Positions 19,822 through 28,184 of a stretch of DNA of 64,000 bases are shown in pieces. The stretch's first letter is position 1. Every line of letters starts with the position of its first letter. The notes under the pieces were generated by a model, which was not told the origin of the DNA, ran no database searches, and was given only the letters and a program-made list of their open reading frames with translations. The DNA comes from Candidatus Baltobacteraceae bacterium. GTDB lineage: Bacteria > Vulcanimicrobiota > Vulcanimicrobiia > Vulcanimicrobiales > Vulcanimicrobiaceae. The translations under genes were made by a program, and so were the position numbers. Location of the stretch: contig DATJTX010000027.1 in the NCBI GenBank assembly GCA_035502855.1, positions 41,352 to 105,351 on the forward strand, read 5' to 3'.

Positions 19822-19929
19822 GCTGGGGAGGGTGGATTAGCGCGACCCCGCCGTTAGTCCTATGGACGGAAGTCGTAGCGAACGTCGATTTGACCGGTGA
19901 GCGTTTCCGAGCGGGGTTCTCGGGGCGCT

Positions 19930-20556
19930 TCAGGGTACCCGAGCGGCGAGACCGTACGCGTGCCGTAACCGCGGGATTTCCTCCGCGTAGTTGCGCAGCA
20001 GTTCGCTTTCCGCCGCCCGCACGTCGCCGAACTCAAGATCCATGTCGGTGAGGAGCTCGAAGAAGTTCGATTGGTTCGCGCCTTCGAGGCGCGCGACCAG
20101 GCGTCCGTAGCTGTCGGTCAGATACGATTGCTCGTCGTAGATCTCGGCGATACGCAGGCGCTCGGCATCGGGCATCCCGGTCATCGATGGATCGCTCTGT
20201 GCGACCTGCCAGGCCGCATCGTGAAGCGAGAGGCGCCCCAGCCCCTTGGGCGCGATTTGCTCGAAAAACGTGTAGAACTGATCGAACGTGAGCGACTCGT
20301 CGCGTCCGAAACTCGCCGCAACCTTCGCGTCGATCGCCTTGGCCGCGGCGGTATGGCGCTGTGCCAGCGCGACCAGCGCGCCTTGGTTGAACGAGAGCTC
20401 GTGCACGATGCTGGCGACGTTTTCGTGGAGCGCTTCCTGCTGATGCACGTGCTCCTGCCAGCCGTTGACTGCAAGCGCGAGAAGGATCGCGATCACGACC
20501 GAGCCCATCTCGATGATGACGTCGCCCGGCTCGATATGGACGTTCCAGCGTCTCAC
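19930..20556 (-). CDS. Membrane-anchored protein with one N-terminal helix, function unknown
   Basis: A 208-residue protein with a single hydrophobic segment (about residues 13-30, VIIEMGSVVIAILLALAVNGWQEH). The Glu-Met-x4-Ile-Ala-Leu-Ala-x-Asn-x-Trp pattern resembles the DUF6090-type membrane proteins of unknown function. After it comes a mostly helical, charged domain predicted to be outside the membrane. I place the start at the GTG at 20556, which overlaps the pdxH stop (GTGA); an apparent upstream extension of this frame only reads through pdxH. Co-expressed with pdxH. Confidence 0.7.
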   Translation of the reverse strand: MRRWNVHIEPGDVIIEMGSVVIAILLALAVNGWQEHVHQQEALHENVASIVHELSFNQGALVALAQRHTAAAKAIDAKVAASFGRDESLTFDQFYTFFEQIAPKGLGRLSLHDAAWQVAQSDPSMTGMPDAERLRIAEIYDEQSYLTDSYGRLVARLEGANQSNFFELLTDMDLEFGDVRAAESELLRNYAEEIPRLRHAYGLAARVP

Positions 20557-21191
20557 GGCTGGAGCCGCCGGATCGACCAGCCGGAATTGACGCGCGCGTA
20601 GCAGAGCCGATCGTGGAGACGGCTGCCTTGCCCTTGCCAAAACTCGACGTAGTCGGGGCGCAGCACATAGCCGCCCCAGGAGTGGGGCCGGGGAACGTCT
20701 TCGCCGGCGAAACGTTCGTCGAAGTGCTGCATTCGTTCGCTCAGCGTTTCGCGACGGTCGAGCATGGCGCTTTGTTCCGAGGCCCACGCCGAGAGCTGGT
20801 GTCCGCGCGGGCGGGTCGCGAAGTACGCGTCCGATTCGTCCTCGGAAAGTTGCGCGACCGTACCTTCGACCCGCACCTGGCGATGGAGCTGCGCCCAGAA
20901 GAACGTTGCCGCCGCGTACGGATTGACCGCGAGCTCCGCTGCCTTACGGCTGAAGTACGACGTATAAAATGAAAGACCGCTTGCATCCAGACCCCGCAGC
21001 AGGACCACACGCGCGCTGACCCGCCCCTGCGGGCTTGCGGTCGCGAGCGTCATCGCGTTGGGTTCGCCCAGCGCCGGCACCGCGTAGGCGTCGTCGAGCC
21101 AGCGGCGCAGTTGGACGATCGGATCGTCGGAGAGATCGCTCTCGCGAAGCGGCGGGCTCTCATACGGGTCGCGGCTCGTCTCGATGCTCAT
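20553..21191 (-). CDS. pdxH: Pyridoxamine 5'-phosphate oxidase
   Basis: PdxH oxidises pyridoxamine or pyridoxine 5'-phosphate to pyridoxal 5'-phosphate using FMN. The 212 residues match the family. Landmarks are PNAMTLATASPQGRVSARVVLL (FMN binding), FYTSYFSRKAAELAVNPYAA, RPRGHQLSAWASEQS and the C-terminal GYVLRPDYVEFWQGQGSRLHDR, the PNPOx C-terminal dimerisation segment. The start overlaps the stop of the BatA-like gene by 4 bases, so it is the next gene of the carA-led transcript. The PLP it makes is needed by the sugar aminotransferases elsewhere in this window, but that is a general need, not evidence of a link. Confidence 0.96.
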   Translation of the reverse strand: MSIETSRDPYESPPLRESDLSDDPIVQLRRWLDDAYAVPALGEPNAMTLATASPQGRVSARVVLLRGLDASGLSFYTSYFSRKAAELAVNPYAAATFFWAQLHRQVRVEGTVAQLSEDESDAYFATRPRGHQLSAWASEQSAMLDRRETLSERMQHFDERFAGEDVPRPHSWGGYVLRPDYVEFWQGQGSRLHDRLCYARVNSGWSIRRLQP

Positions 21192-22102
21192 GGGAACCTC
21201 CCTAGTGAAAGACCGGCCAGCAGCGTTGCCGCCAGCACCAGTGCCGCCGCGACGAAGAATCCCGGAGCGGCGGCGATCGAACGGCGTTCGATCGTGGTTA
21301 CGCGCCCGAGCTGTACCAAGGCGGCATGAAGTTGGGTGGCATTTTCAGCGCGCGCGTACGCTCCGCCGCTGACTTGGGCGTAGGACTCGAGGGCGCCCTC
21401 GTCGATGGTCGATTCCTCGCCGCCGATCACGTCGCCGTTCGGTGTGCCGATGCCGATCGTGTAGATCGGCACGTGATGCGCCCCAAAATATTCCGCCATC
21501 TCTTGGGGATCGACGCCCGTGTTATTGACCCCGTCGGTGATCAAGATCACCACGCGATGCCCGACCGGCGGAAACTCGCTCGCCGCCAAGCGCAGCGCAT
21601 CGCCGATCGCCGTCGCACCGTTCGGGGGCGGGATCTGATCGATCGCCGCGAGCGTCGCCTCTTTGTCGGCGCTGAGCGGTGCGATCAATTCGGCGCTCCC
21701 CGAGAACGTGATGATCCCGATCCGAACGCCGGGCGGGGCTTCCTCGACGAACGCGCGCGCGGCACCGTCGGCCGCCTGCGCACGGGTCGGCGTGATATCG
21801 CTGGACGCCATCGATCCGGAGGTGTCGATGCAGATGAAGACGTTGCCGTCCCGAACCGGCATCGGCAAGGTGAGGTGCGGACCGGCCGCGCCGATCACCA
21901 GTGCCGCGAGTGCGACGATCCAGCCGGTCCGCAGCGCGGTGGTGATCCATGCGCGCGGGCGCATTGCCGAGCGCAGAAACGCAACGTTCGAATACCGCAG
22001 CGCTTGCGCGTCGACACGCGTTTCGGCGCGGCGGTAGAGCGCGGCGAGCGCGACCGCCGCGATGGCTCCAACGAACAACAGCCACGGCGCGTCAAACCTC
22101 AT
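21188..22102 (-). CDS. VWA-domain membrane protein (BatA-like)
   Basis: At 304 residues this is a BatA-like protein. Two N-terminal membrane helices (about 6-22 and 52-70) are followed by a von Willebrand factor A domain with an intact MIDAS motif (FICIDTSGSMAS) and ILITDGVNNTGVDP. A C-terminal helix (about 280-298) completes the anchor. BatA proteins occur with MoxR ATPases and DUF58 proteins and are thought to take part in chaperone-like assembly or stress resistance at the membrane. The ATG at 22102 overlaps the DUF58 gene stop (ATGA). An upstream extension of the frame is only a shadow of the DUF58 gene. Confidence 0.88.
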   Translation of the reverse strand: MRFDAPWLLFVGAIAAVALAALYRRAETRVDAQALRYSNVAFLRSAMRPRAWITTALRTGWIVALAALVIGAAGPHLTLPMPVRDGNVFICIDTSGSMASSDITPTRAQAADGAARAFVEEAPPGVRIGIITFSGSAELIAPLSADKEATLAAIDQIPPPNGATAIGDALRLAASEFPPVGHRVVILITDGVNNTGVDPQEMAEYFGAHHVPIYTIGIGTPNGDVIGGEESTIDEGALESYAQVSGGAYARAENATQLHAALVQLGRVTTIERRSIAAAPGFFVAAALVLAATLLAGLSLGRFP

Positions 22103-22878
22103 GCGCGTGCACCAAAGGCCGCGCACAGAGACGCCGCCCCGTCGTCTTCGTGCAGGATGCCCGTCCGCCAGCCTGCCCGTTCGAAACGTTGCGCGAGCGC
22201 CGCTTCGCGCTCGCGTACGCTGCGCGCGAACGCCGTGCGTTCGCGCCGGCCGACGTAGACGCGAAGCGCTCCGCCTTCGGCACCGGCAAAGCGCACGACT
22301 CCGCCGAGCGGCAGACCGTCGTACCACGGATCGCGGGCGATCAAAGCGGTGCAATCGCACCATGCGCCCAGCCGCGCGAGGACGGCGTCATGGCGCGCGT
22401 CGAGTTCGAACCAATCGCCGACCGCAAGCAGCGCGGTGCCGCGCCGCAGCGCGGCGCGCGCGGTCTCCAGCGCGCCGAATAACTCGAAGCGCGTCGTTAC
22501 CGGCGCCTGAGCGGCGCCGACATAATCGGAGCCGACGCGCAACAAGCGGTCGCCGCTGCGTGCGCAGTTGAACCACGCGCGCACCGATTCTTGGGCGGCC
22601 TGCGCGAGCGTTCGTGTGCGTCCGACCTCCATCGAGGGTGAGTCGTCGACCAACGCCGCCAACGTCAACCCGACGTCTTCGAGCACCACCCGCGTCTGCA
22701 GTTCACCGGCGCGCGCGGTAGCGGCCCAATCGATTCGCCGCACGTCGTCACCGGGTACGTACGCCCGCAGCTCGACGAACTCGTAGCCGTCGCCGCGATA
22801 CATCGTCGGCGAGCCCCCACCGAAGAGCCGCGGACGGCGTCGTCCGCGCAGCAGTGCGTCGCGCAAGGTAGGGAGCAC
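22099..22878 (-). CDS. DUF58 domain protein
   Basis: A 259-residue protein with the DUF58 signature near residue 25-55 (GDGYEFVELRAYVPGDDVRRIDWAATAR, i.e. ExRxYxxGDDxRxIDWxAxAR) and a downstream VWA-like fold, including LAALVDDSPSM in place of a perfect MIDAS. DUF58 proteins are the standard partner of MoxR ATPases and Bat proteins. The gene lies 4 bases after the MoxR stop and overlaps the BatA-like gene by 4 bases. Confidence 0.9.
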   Translation of the reverse strand: MLPTLRDALLRGRRRPRLFGGGSPTMYRGDGYEFVELRAYVPGDDVRRIDWAATARAGELQTRVVLEDVGLTLAALVDDSPSMEVGRTRTLAQAAQESVRAWFNCARSGDRLLRVGSDYVGAAQAPVTTRFELFGALETARAALRRGTALLAVGDWFELDARHDAVLARLGAWCDCTALIARDPWYDGLPLGGVVRFAGAEGGALRVYVGRRERTAFARSVREREAALAQRFERAGWRTGILHEDDGAASLCAAFGARA

Positions 22879-22882
22879 CAGA

Positions 22883-23806
22883 CTACGGCACCGGGATGCG
22901 CGCGATCAGCTCTTCGAGCACGCGCGAGGGACCACCGTCGGCGCCGACGCGGAAGTTGAAACCGACGCGATGCCGCAAGGCGGCGACGGCCACCGCGCGC
23001 ACGTCATCGGGGACGGTGTAGTCACGTCCGTCCAGCAGCGCTTTTGCGCGGGCGAGATTTGCGATGGCCAACGTCGCGCGCGGGCTCGCGCCGTAATCGA
23101 TGCTGGCGTGCCGGGCCTCGCGCGTTACCACCACGAGCTCGACGATGTAGCGCTTGAGCGCGTCGTCGACGTGAACGGCGTGCGCCGCGGCGCGCCAGGC
23201 GCGTACCGCTTCGAGCGTGGCGACGGGGCCGATCACGGGCGCGCGGTTGATAGCGAACCGCTCGAGAATCGCGAACTCGTCGGTGCGCGAGGGATAGTCG
23301 AGATCGATCTTGAGCAGAAAGCGGTCCATCTGTGCGATCGGCAAAGCGTAGGTTCCCTCGGAATCGAGCGGATTCATCGTGGCCATGACGATGAACGGGT
23401 CGGGCAGGCGATGTGTTTCCGGTCCGATCGTGACTTGGTTTTCCTGCATCGCTTCGAGCAAGGCGGATTGCACCTTCGCGGGCGCGCGGTTGATCTCGTC
23501 GGCGAGCACGACGTTGGCGAAGATCGGACCCCGCACCGTGCTGAATGCCGTCTCGCGCTGATCGAAGATGCGGGTGCCGATGATGTCGCTCGGCAAGAGA
23601 TCGGGCGTAAACTGAATGCGCTTGAATTCGCCGTGCAGTGCGTCGGCGAGACTGCGGCACGCGAGCGTCTTGGCCAGACCCGGCGGTCCTTCGAGCAGAA
23701 CGTGGCCGCCGCAGAGCAACGCGAGCAAGAGCCCCTCGATGACGCCCTTTTGTCCGACGATCGTGCGTTCGATCGCGTTTCGTACGATGCCCGGTCCCGT
23801 ACTCAC
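22883..23806 (-). CDS. MoxR-type AAA+ ATPase
   Basis: A 307-residue AAA+ ATPase of the MoxR family. It has VGQKGVIEGLLLALLCGGHVLLEGPPGLAKTL (Walker A GPPGLAKT), Walker B VVLADEINRAPAK, MQENQVTIG and TMNPLDSEGTYALPIAQMDRF. MoxR proteins act as chaperone-like ATPases on VWA-domain partners. I use the GTG at 23806, overlapping the stop of the BatD-like gene (GTGA); a longer frame upstream only mirrors that gene. No alternative ATG fits the family N-terminus as well. Confidence 0.93.
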   Translation of the reverse strand: MSTGPGIVRNAIERTIVGQKGVIEGLLLALLCGGHVLLEGPPGLAKTLACRSLADALHGEFKRIQFTPDLLPSDIIGTRIFDQRETAFSTVRGPIFANVVLADEINRAPAKVQSALLEAMQENQVTIGPETHRLPDPFIVMATMNPLDSEGTYALPIAQMDRFLLKIDLDYPSRTDEFAILERFAINRAPVIGPVATLEAVRAWRAAAHAVHVDDALKRYIVELVVVTREARHASIDYGASPRATLAIANLARAKALLDGRDYTVPDDVRAVAVAALRHRVGFNFRVGADGGPSRVLEELIARIPVP

Positions 23807-24651
23807 GTCATGCGCTCCAATTGGGCGATTGCGGCGGCGATCGCGGCGGAAAGGTCGGCGTCGTGCGTGAAGCCCGCACGTTCGAGCGCGCGAAGAAGAT
23901 CGCGCAGATCGGGCGTCGAGGCGGCGGGGCGGCGAAGCACGTCGTTGAGCGTTTCGGCATCGCTCGCACCAACCATCCGCCGGACGGTCGATCGAGCGCG
24001 CATCGCGCCGACACGATTGCGCTGTGCGCGCAACACGCCGAGCGCCTCGCGCAGCATCGCACGCGGATCGGCCGCCACCACCGGCACCGGCCGGGCGAGC
24101 GTGATGACCGGTGCGGACGGCGGCACGCGGCGGCGGCGCAGAACGACGAAGGCGAGCAGGGCGGCGGCGACGAGGAGGGCAGGGAGCAGGGCGTTCGAGC
24201 CGTGGTAGGACGGAGCGAGCGGAAGCAAACCGGCGACGTGCAGCGTGAGCGAATTCGAGAAGTATCGCTTGGCCTTGCCGTCGCGCGCGTCGATCGCGTC
24301 GAACGTAACCGGCGCGACCGTGATCGAGCCCGAATGGTGTGCAACCACGGTGATGACTTCGCGATAGGTCGTGCCGCCGGCGGCGGCGACGACCCCGTGC
24401 TCGTCGCCGAGCAGCTCGAGCTCGGCGAGAATGGGGAGATCGAGGTTGTCGAATTCGCTGACCCGCTCGCGAACGTGCGCGGTGATCACCAAGTGGAAGG
24501 GCGCTTCGACGTGCGGCGTCAAGGTGTCGGCGGAGAGGGTGAGCGCCGTGACGGTGACCCGCTGAAGGCTCTGCGCACTCGCCGCCGTCGATAATTCGGC
24601 CGCGAACAGTACGAGCGCCGCTAGCGAACGGACGAAATCGAGCCGAGCCAT
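23803..24651 (-). CDS. BatD-like membrane protein
   Basis: This 282-residue protein has a signal peptide (about residues 1-27, ending AASAQ). A beta-rich extracytoplasmic domain follows (RVTVTALTLSADTLTPHVEAPFHLVITAH), then a central transmembrane helix (about 152-170) and a cytoplasmic helical tail. The layout and the order BatD-MoxR-DUF58-BatA fit a BatD-type (aerotolerance) protein, although it is shorter than classical BatD. It overlaps the carA 3' end by 31 bases and the MoxR start by 4 bases. Confidence 0.65.
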   Translation of the reverse strand: MARLDFVRSLAALVLFAAELSTAASAQSLQRVTVTALTLSADTLTPHVEAPFHLVITAHVRERVSEFDNLDLPILAELELLGDEHGVVAAAGGTTYREVITVVAHHSGSITVAPVTFDAIDARDGKAKRYFSNSLTLHVAGLLPLAPSYHGSNALLPALLVAAALLAFVVLRRRRVPPSAPVITLARPVPVVAADPRAMLREALGVLRAQRNRVGAMRARSTVRRMVGASDAETLNDVLRRPAASTPDLRDLLRALERAGFTHDADLSAAIAAAIAQLERMT

Positions 24652-25709
24652 TGGGCGAAGAGACGGCGCGCGTCGAACGGTCCCGGCGAGGCTTCGGGAT
24701 GAAATTGTACCGCCGCAATCGGAAGGCGGCGATGCCGGAATCCCTCGTTCGTCCCGTCATTGAGGTTGGTCATCGTCGCTTCCAAATCATCGGGCAACGA
24801 ACGGGCGTCGACCGCATAGCCGTGATTGTGCGCAGTGATCAGCACTTCGTGTTCGATCAGATCCTTCACCGGCTGATTTCCGCCTCGATGTCCGTACGGC
24901 AATTTGTACGTTTGCGCACCGCACGCGAGCGCGAGCAGTTGATGTCCGAGGCAAATGCCGAAGAGCGGCTTGCGCCCGATCAGCGCGCGCAGCGTTTCGA
25001 CCGTCCCTTGGAGATCGGTCGGATCGCCCGGACCCGGCGAGATGAAGATTGCATCCGGATCACCTTCGAGCACGTCTTCTTCGGTCGCATCGTAGGGTAG
25101 CACGGTGACCTCGCTGCCCAGTGCCGTGAGCTCCCGCAATATCGCGCGTTTGACCCCGCAGTCGATCAGTGCTACACGCGCACCGCCGCGCGTTCCCTCG
25201 ACGTGAGGTTCGCGCGCGGCAACGCTCGGAACCAAATGCGCGGTCGTTGCGGTGCGTACGAAACGCGCAAGCTCGTCCTCAGCCCGCTCGAGCGCGGCTT
25301 CGCCGACGGCAATCGCCGCCCAAATCGTTCCGTGCTCGCGCAGCGCGATAGTGACGGCGCGCGTGTCGGCGCCGACCATCGTCGGAACGCGCTGCTCGTC
25401 GAGCCACGCCGGCAGGCTCATCTTGCTCAGGTAATGTGAAGGATGGTAGGCGATCTCTTTGACGATCGCGCCCGAAACGCACGCGCGCGGATATTGCGCG
25501 GCACTCCCCGAGACGCCGTAATTTCCGATCAGCGGATAGGTGAAGGTCAGGATCTGCCCCGCGTACGACGGATCGGTCAGCGCCTCTTCGTAGCCGGTCA
25601 TGCCGGTGTAAAAAACCGCTTCGCCGAGGGCCAATCCCTGATAGTCGAGACCGCTGCCGTCGAAGCGCGAGCCGTCGGCGAGAAAGAGCGACGCGGGGAT
25701 GCTGGTCAT
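24621..25709 (-). CDS. carA: Carbamoyl-phosphate synthase small (glutamine amidotransferase) subunit
   Basis: CarA hydrolyses glutamine and passes ammonia to CarB. The 362 residues show the N-terminal small-subunit domain (LGEAVFYTGMTGYEEALTDPSYAGQI) and a C-terminal class I glutamine amidotransferase with the nucleophile cysteine in FGICLGHQLLA and the His-Glu in AVQFHPEASPGP. The ATG at 25709 fits the family N-terminus. The upstream 60 bases are shared with the divergent marC gene. The 3' end overlaps the BatD-like gene by 31 bases. I see no PyrR-type attenuator in the short leader. Confidence 0.96.
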   Translation of the reverse strand: MTSIPASLFLADGSRFDGSGLDYQGLALGEAVFYTGMTGYEEALTDPSYAGQILTFTYPLIGNYGVSGSAAQYPRACVSGAIVKEIAYHPSHYLSKMSLPAWLDEQRVPTMVGADTRAVTIALREHGTIWAAIAVGEAALERAEDELARFVRTATTAHLVPSVAAREPHVEGTRGGARVALIDCGVKRAILRELTALGSEVTVLPYDATEEDVLEGDPDAIFISPGPGDPTDLQGTVETLRALIGRKPLFGICLGHQLLALACGAQTYKLPYGHRGGNQPVKDLIEHEVLITAHNHGYAVDARSLPDDLEATMTNLNDGTNEGFRHRRLPIAAVQFHPEASPGPFDARRLFAQWLGSISSVR

Positions 25710-25770
25710 GCTAAAGAACAGGCGGTTAGGCGCAGGGCCCTCGCAAACCTGGAAGTAAGGCACCGGTGGA

Positions 25771-26403
25771 ATGGACTGGCACTTTGGCGCCACCGCGTTT
25801 GCGACGGCGATCACGATCATCGACCCGATCGGCATGATCCCGATCACGGCCGCGACGACCGCGCACTTCGAGAGCGGCAAGCGCAACCGCATCGTCGATC
25901 AGGCGGTGATCGTTGCGGCGGTCGTGATGTTCGCGATGGGTCTGGTCGGACCATGGCTGCTCGACTATCTCGGGATCACCCTACCTGCATTCGGGATCGC
26001 CGGCGGCATTCTGCTCCTCCTGATTGCGATCGACATGCTCTTCGCACGCCCAACCGGCGCACGCGCCACGAGCGAAGAGGAACGCCGCGCGCGCGAAGGC
26101 GAAAACCCGGCGGTCTTTCCGCTCGCGATTCCGATGATTGCCGGCCCCGGAACGCTCGCGACCGTCCTCTTGCTGGTGAACCTCACGCACGGAAATCCGG
26201 GGCGGATCGCCTTGGTCTTCGTTGCCTACGCTGCGGCGCTCGCAATCGCGTGGTTATGCATGCGCGGGGCGGCACGGTATCTGCATCGCCTCGGAACGAC
26301 CGGGATTCACGTCATCACCCGCGTGCTGGGCATCATCCTCGCCTCGCTGGCGGTGCAATTCGTGATCAACGGCCTCATCCAGACGCCGCTATTCCGTCAC
26401 TGA
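25771..26403 (+). CDS. MarC-family integral membrane protein
   Basis: A 210-residue protein with six predicted membrane helices in the MarC arrangement. It has the early motif ITIIDPIGMIPI (helix 1), a central NPAVFPLAIPMIAGPGTLATVLL, and TRVLGIILASLAVQFVINGL near the C-terminus. MarC proteins were named after a multiple antibiotic resistance locus but have no proven function. The gene is divergent from carA, with the ATG 61 bases away, and its 3' end overlaps the coiled-coil gene on the other strand by 7 bases. GGTGGA just before the ATG is the ribosome-binding site. Confidence 0.9.
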   Translation: MDWHFGATAFATAITIIDPIGMIPITAATTAHFESGKRNRIVDQAVIVAAVVMFAMGLVGPWLLDYLGITLPAFGIAGGILLLLIAIDMLFARPTGARATSEEERRAREGENPAVFPLAIPMIAGPGTLATVLLLVNLTHGNPGRIALVFVAYAAALAIAWLCMRGAARYLHRLGTTGIHVITRVLGIILASLAVQFVINGLIQTPLFRH

Positions 26404-26669
26404 TGATGAAAGATGACGGTACCGATCGTCGTGATCCACGTGCCGACGACGAGCGCGTAGGTTCGCCACTGGCCCGTATCGATTTTTCGTTCGATTTCCG
26501 CACAGCGTGAATCGATCTGGGCGAAACGCGCGTCGATCTGAGCGAAACGCGAGTCCACTTGCCCGAACCGCGCATCGATCGTGGCGGCGAGGTCGCCGAG
26601 GCGCTTGTCGAGCTGTTCGTAGGCGCCCTCGAGGTGCGCCATTCGTATCTCAAGCGGTTGTGCGCTCAT
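26397..26669 (-). CDS. Small coiled-coil protein with C-terminal membrane helix
   Basis: A 90-residue protein. Residues about 15-60 form a coiled coil built of near-perfect heptads, of the type (I/V)D(A/S)RF(A/G)Q repeated about four times. A hydrophobic segment (YALVVGTWITTIGTVIF) near the C-terminus likely anchors it in the membrane. Similar short heptad-repeat proteins with a C-terminal helix are widespread and unnamed. The ATG at 26669 begins MSAQPLEIRMAHLEG. It faces away from the 57-residue acidic ORF, 49 bases apart. Function unknown. Confidence 0.65.
   Translation of the reverse strand: MSAQPLEIRMAHLEGAYEQLDKRLGDLAATIDARFGQVDSRFAQIDARFAQIDSRCAEIERKIDTGQWRTYALVVGTWITTIGTVIFHHQ
26509..26592. 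repeat. 21-bp tandem repeat (about four units) coding for heptads
   Basis: Four successive 21-base units start at 26509, 26530, 26551 and 26572. The first two are nearly identical, the third and fourth more diverged. Each encodes one heptad of the coiled coil on the minus strand. This points to recent internal expansion of the coil. Confidence 0.7.
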
Positions 26670-26718
26670 TACGGTTATACTATCACGACGGGGCGATGGC
26701 CCGACAAGAGGAGAACCC

Positions 26719-26892
26719 ATGGAAGACGAGGATCCCGCAGCGGAGATGATCCACGAACTCGGAATCGATCCGGCGCTCGAAGTCGACTCCGATCAACGCG
26801 CGGAACTTCTCCGGCGCTGGCACAAAGAGCCACCCGGTGACGGAAAGCATCACGAGCCGGATATCAGGGGCGACCTCGAGGGCGACGCTTAG
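26719..26892 (+). CDS. Small acidic protein of 57 residues, unknown function
   Basis: A short ORF with ATG at 26719, preceded by AGAGGAGA, an excellent ribosome-binding site with good spacing. It encodes MEDEDPAAEMIHELGIDPAL and continues to a TAG at 26890-26892. The product is strongly acidic, with a helical first half and a His/Pro/Asp/Gly-rich tail. A TATACT sequence (26676-26681) upstream could be its -10 box. The last four bases overlap the pyrC stop on the other strand. I see no known family. Confidence 0.55.
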   Translation: MEDEDPAAEMIHELGIDPALEVDSDQRAELLRRWHKEPPGDGKHHEPDIRGDLEGDA

Positions 26893-28166
26893 CGAACGCA
26901 GCTCTCCGCGTCTTGGTAACGCAGTTCGCCCGCGACGATCGTGGCGACGATGCGACGCGGCAAGGTGCGGCCGTCGAATGGGGTGCTCTTTCCTTTCGAC
27001 GCGAACTGCGTCGAATCGACCGTCCAGGGACGATCGGCAAAGATCGTCACGTCGGCGCGCGCTCCGACCGAAAGCGTACCGCCTTCGACTCCGAGAATTC
27101 CGGCCGGATTGGTCGAGACCAGCGCCACGAACCGCTGCATCGGCAGGTCCGGCAGCGCTAGCGCGTAGGCGCCGACCGCGATTTCCAAACCGCTGAAACC
27201 GACGGCAGCGGTGCGCAGGTCTCCCGACTTTTCCGTCTGCGTGTGCGGCGCGTGATCGCTGGCCAGCACGTCGATCGTTCCGTCGCGCACGCCTTCGCGC
27301 AGTGCCCGCGTTTCCAGTGCGCTTCGCAGCGGCGGATTGACGAGTGCTGCCGCGCCAAGTTCACGCACGCTCTCGTCGCTGAGCAAGAGGTGGTGCGGCG
27401 TTGCCTCGCAGGTGGCGGCTGCGCCGCGCGCGCGCGCCCAGCGCACGAAGTCCAGTCCGCGGGCGGTGGAGAGATGCGCGATGTGCCATGCCTTGCGGCT
27501 CTCGATCCCGAGCAGCAGATCGCGCGCAACGATTACCTCTTCGGTGATGCCCGGTGCTCCGGCGACACCGAGCGCTCGCGAGACCTCGCCGAGATTCATG
27601 ACCGCATTGCCCTTGAGGTGCTCGTCCTCCGCGTGCGAGATGAAGACGCCGGGCACGCTCGCCGCCTGCAATGCCGCATCGAGCAGGACGCGCGCGTTCA
27701 TGACCGTGTGCCCGTCGTCCGAAAAGGCGACGGCGCCGGCGCGCGCCAGCGCCGCGAACTCGACCGGCTCTTCTCCCGCGCGGGCGAGCGTAATCGCCGC
27801 GATCGGATAGACACGAGCCCGTGCGTCGCGCGCGACGATCCTCTCGAGTTGCGCAAGCGTAGCCGGCGTGTCGAGAGCCGGATTCGTGTTCGGCATGCAG
27901 GCCACGGCGGTGAAGCCGCCGCGCACGGCGGCGAGCGTTCCGGTGGCGATCGTCTCCTTCTCCGGATTGCCGGGTTCGCGCAGGTGAACGTGCATGTCGA
28001 TAAATCCCGGCGCGACGATGCAACCGCGCGCCTCGATGATCGACTCGTCCGGCCTCGCGCGCAAGTGCTCGCCGATCTCCGTCACCACCGCGCCCTCGCT
28101 GCGCAGGTCGCGGAGCGCATCGATGCCCGCTGCGGGATCGACGAGCCGCCCTCCCCGGATCAGCAT
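26889..28166 (-). CDS. pyrC: Dihydroorotase (class I)
   Basis: PyrC cyclises carbamoyl aspartate to dihydroorotate. The 425-residue sequence is of the class I (PyrC of Bacillus type) amidohydrolase. It has the metal-binding GFIDMHVHLREPGNPEKETI, VACMPNTNPALD, the histidine in FISHAEDEHL, and DVLASDHAPHT. The gene follows pyrB with a gap of 18 bases on the same strand. Its 3' end meets the 57-residue acidic ORF. Confidence 0.96.
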   Translation of the reverse strand: MLIRGGRLVDPAAGIDALRDLRSEGAVVTEIGEHLRARPDESIIEARGCIVAPGFIDMHVHLREPGNPEKETIATGTLAAVRGGFTAVACMPNTNPALDTPATLAQLERIVARDARARVYPIAAITLARAGEEPVEFAALARAGAVAFSDDGHTVMNARVLLDAALQAASVPGVFISHAEDEHLKGNAVMNLGEVSRALGVAGAPGITEEVIVARDLLLGIESRKAWHIAHLSTARGLDFVRWARARGAAATCEATPHHLLLSDESVRELGAAALVNPPLRSALETRALREGVRDGTIDVLASDHAPHTQTEKSGDLRTAAVGFSGLEIAVGAYALALPDLPMQRFVALVSTNPAGILGVEGGTLSVGARADVTIFADRPWTVDSTQFASKGKSTPFDGRTLPRRIVATIVAGELRYQDAESCVR

Positions 28167-28184
28167 CTTGCGGACTTTGCCCGG

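Noticed and set aside
25710..25770. PyrR-dependent attenuator in front of carA
   Set aside because: Only 61 bases before a divergent gene; no terminator or PyrR-binding loop consensus.
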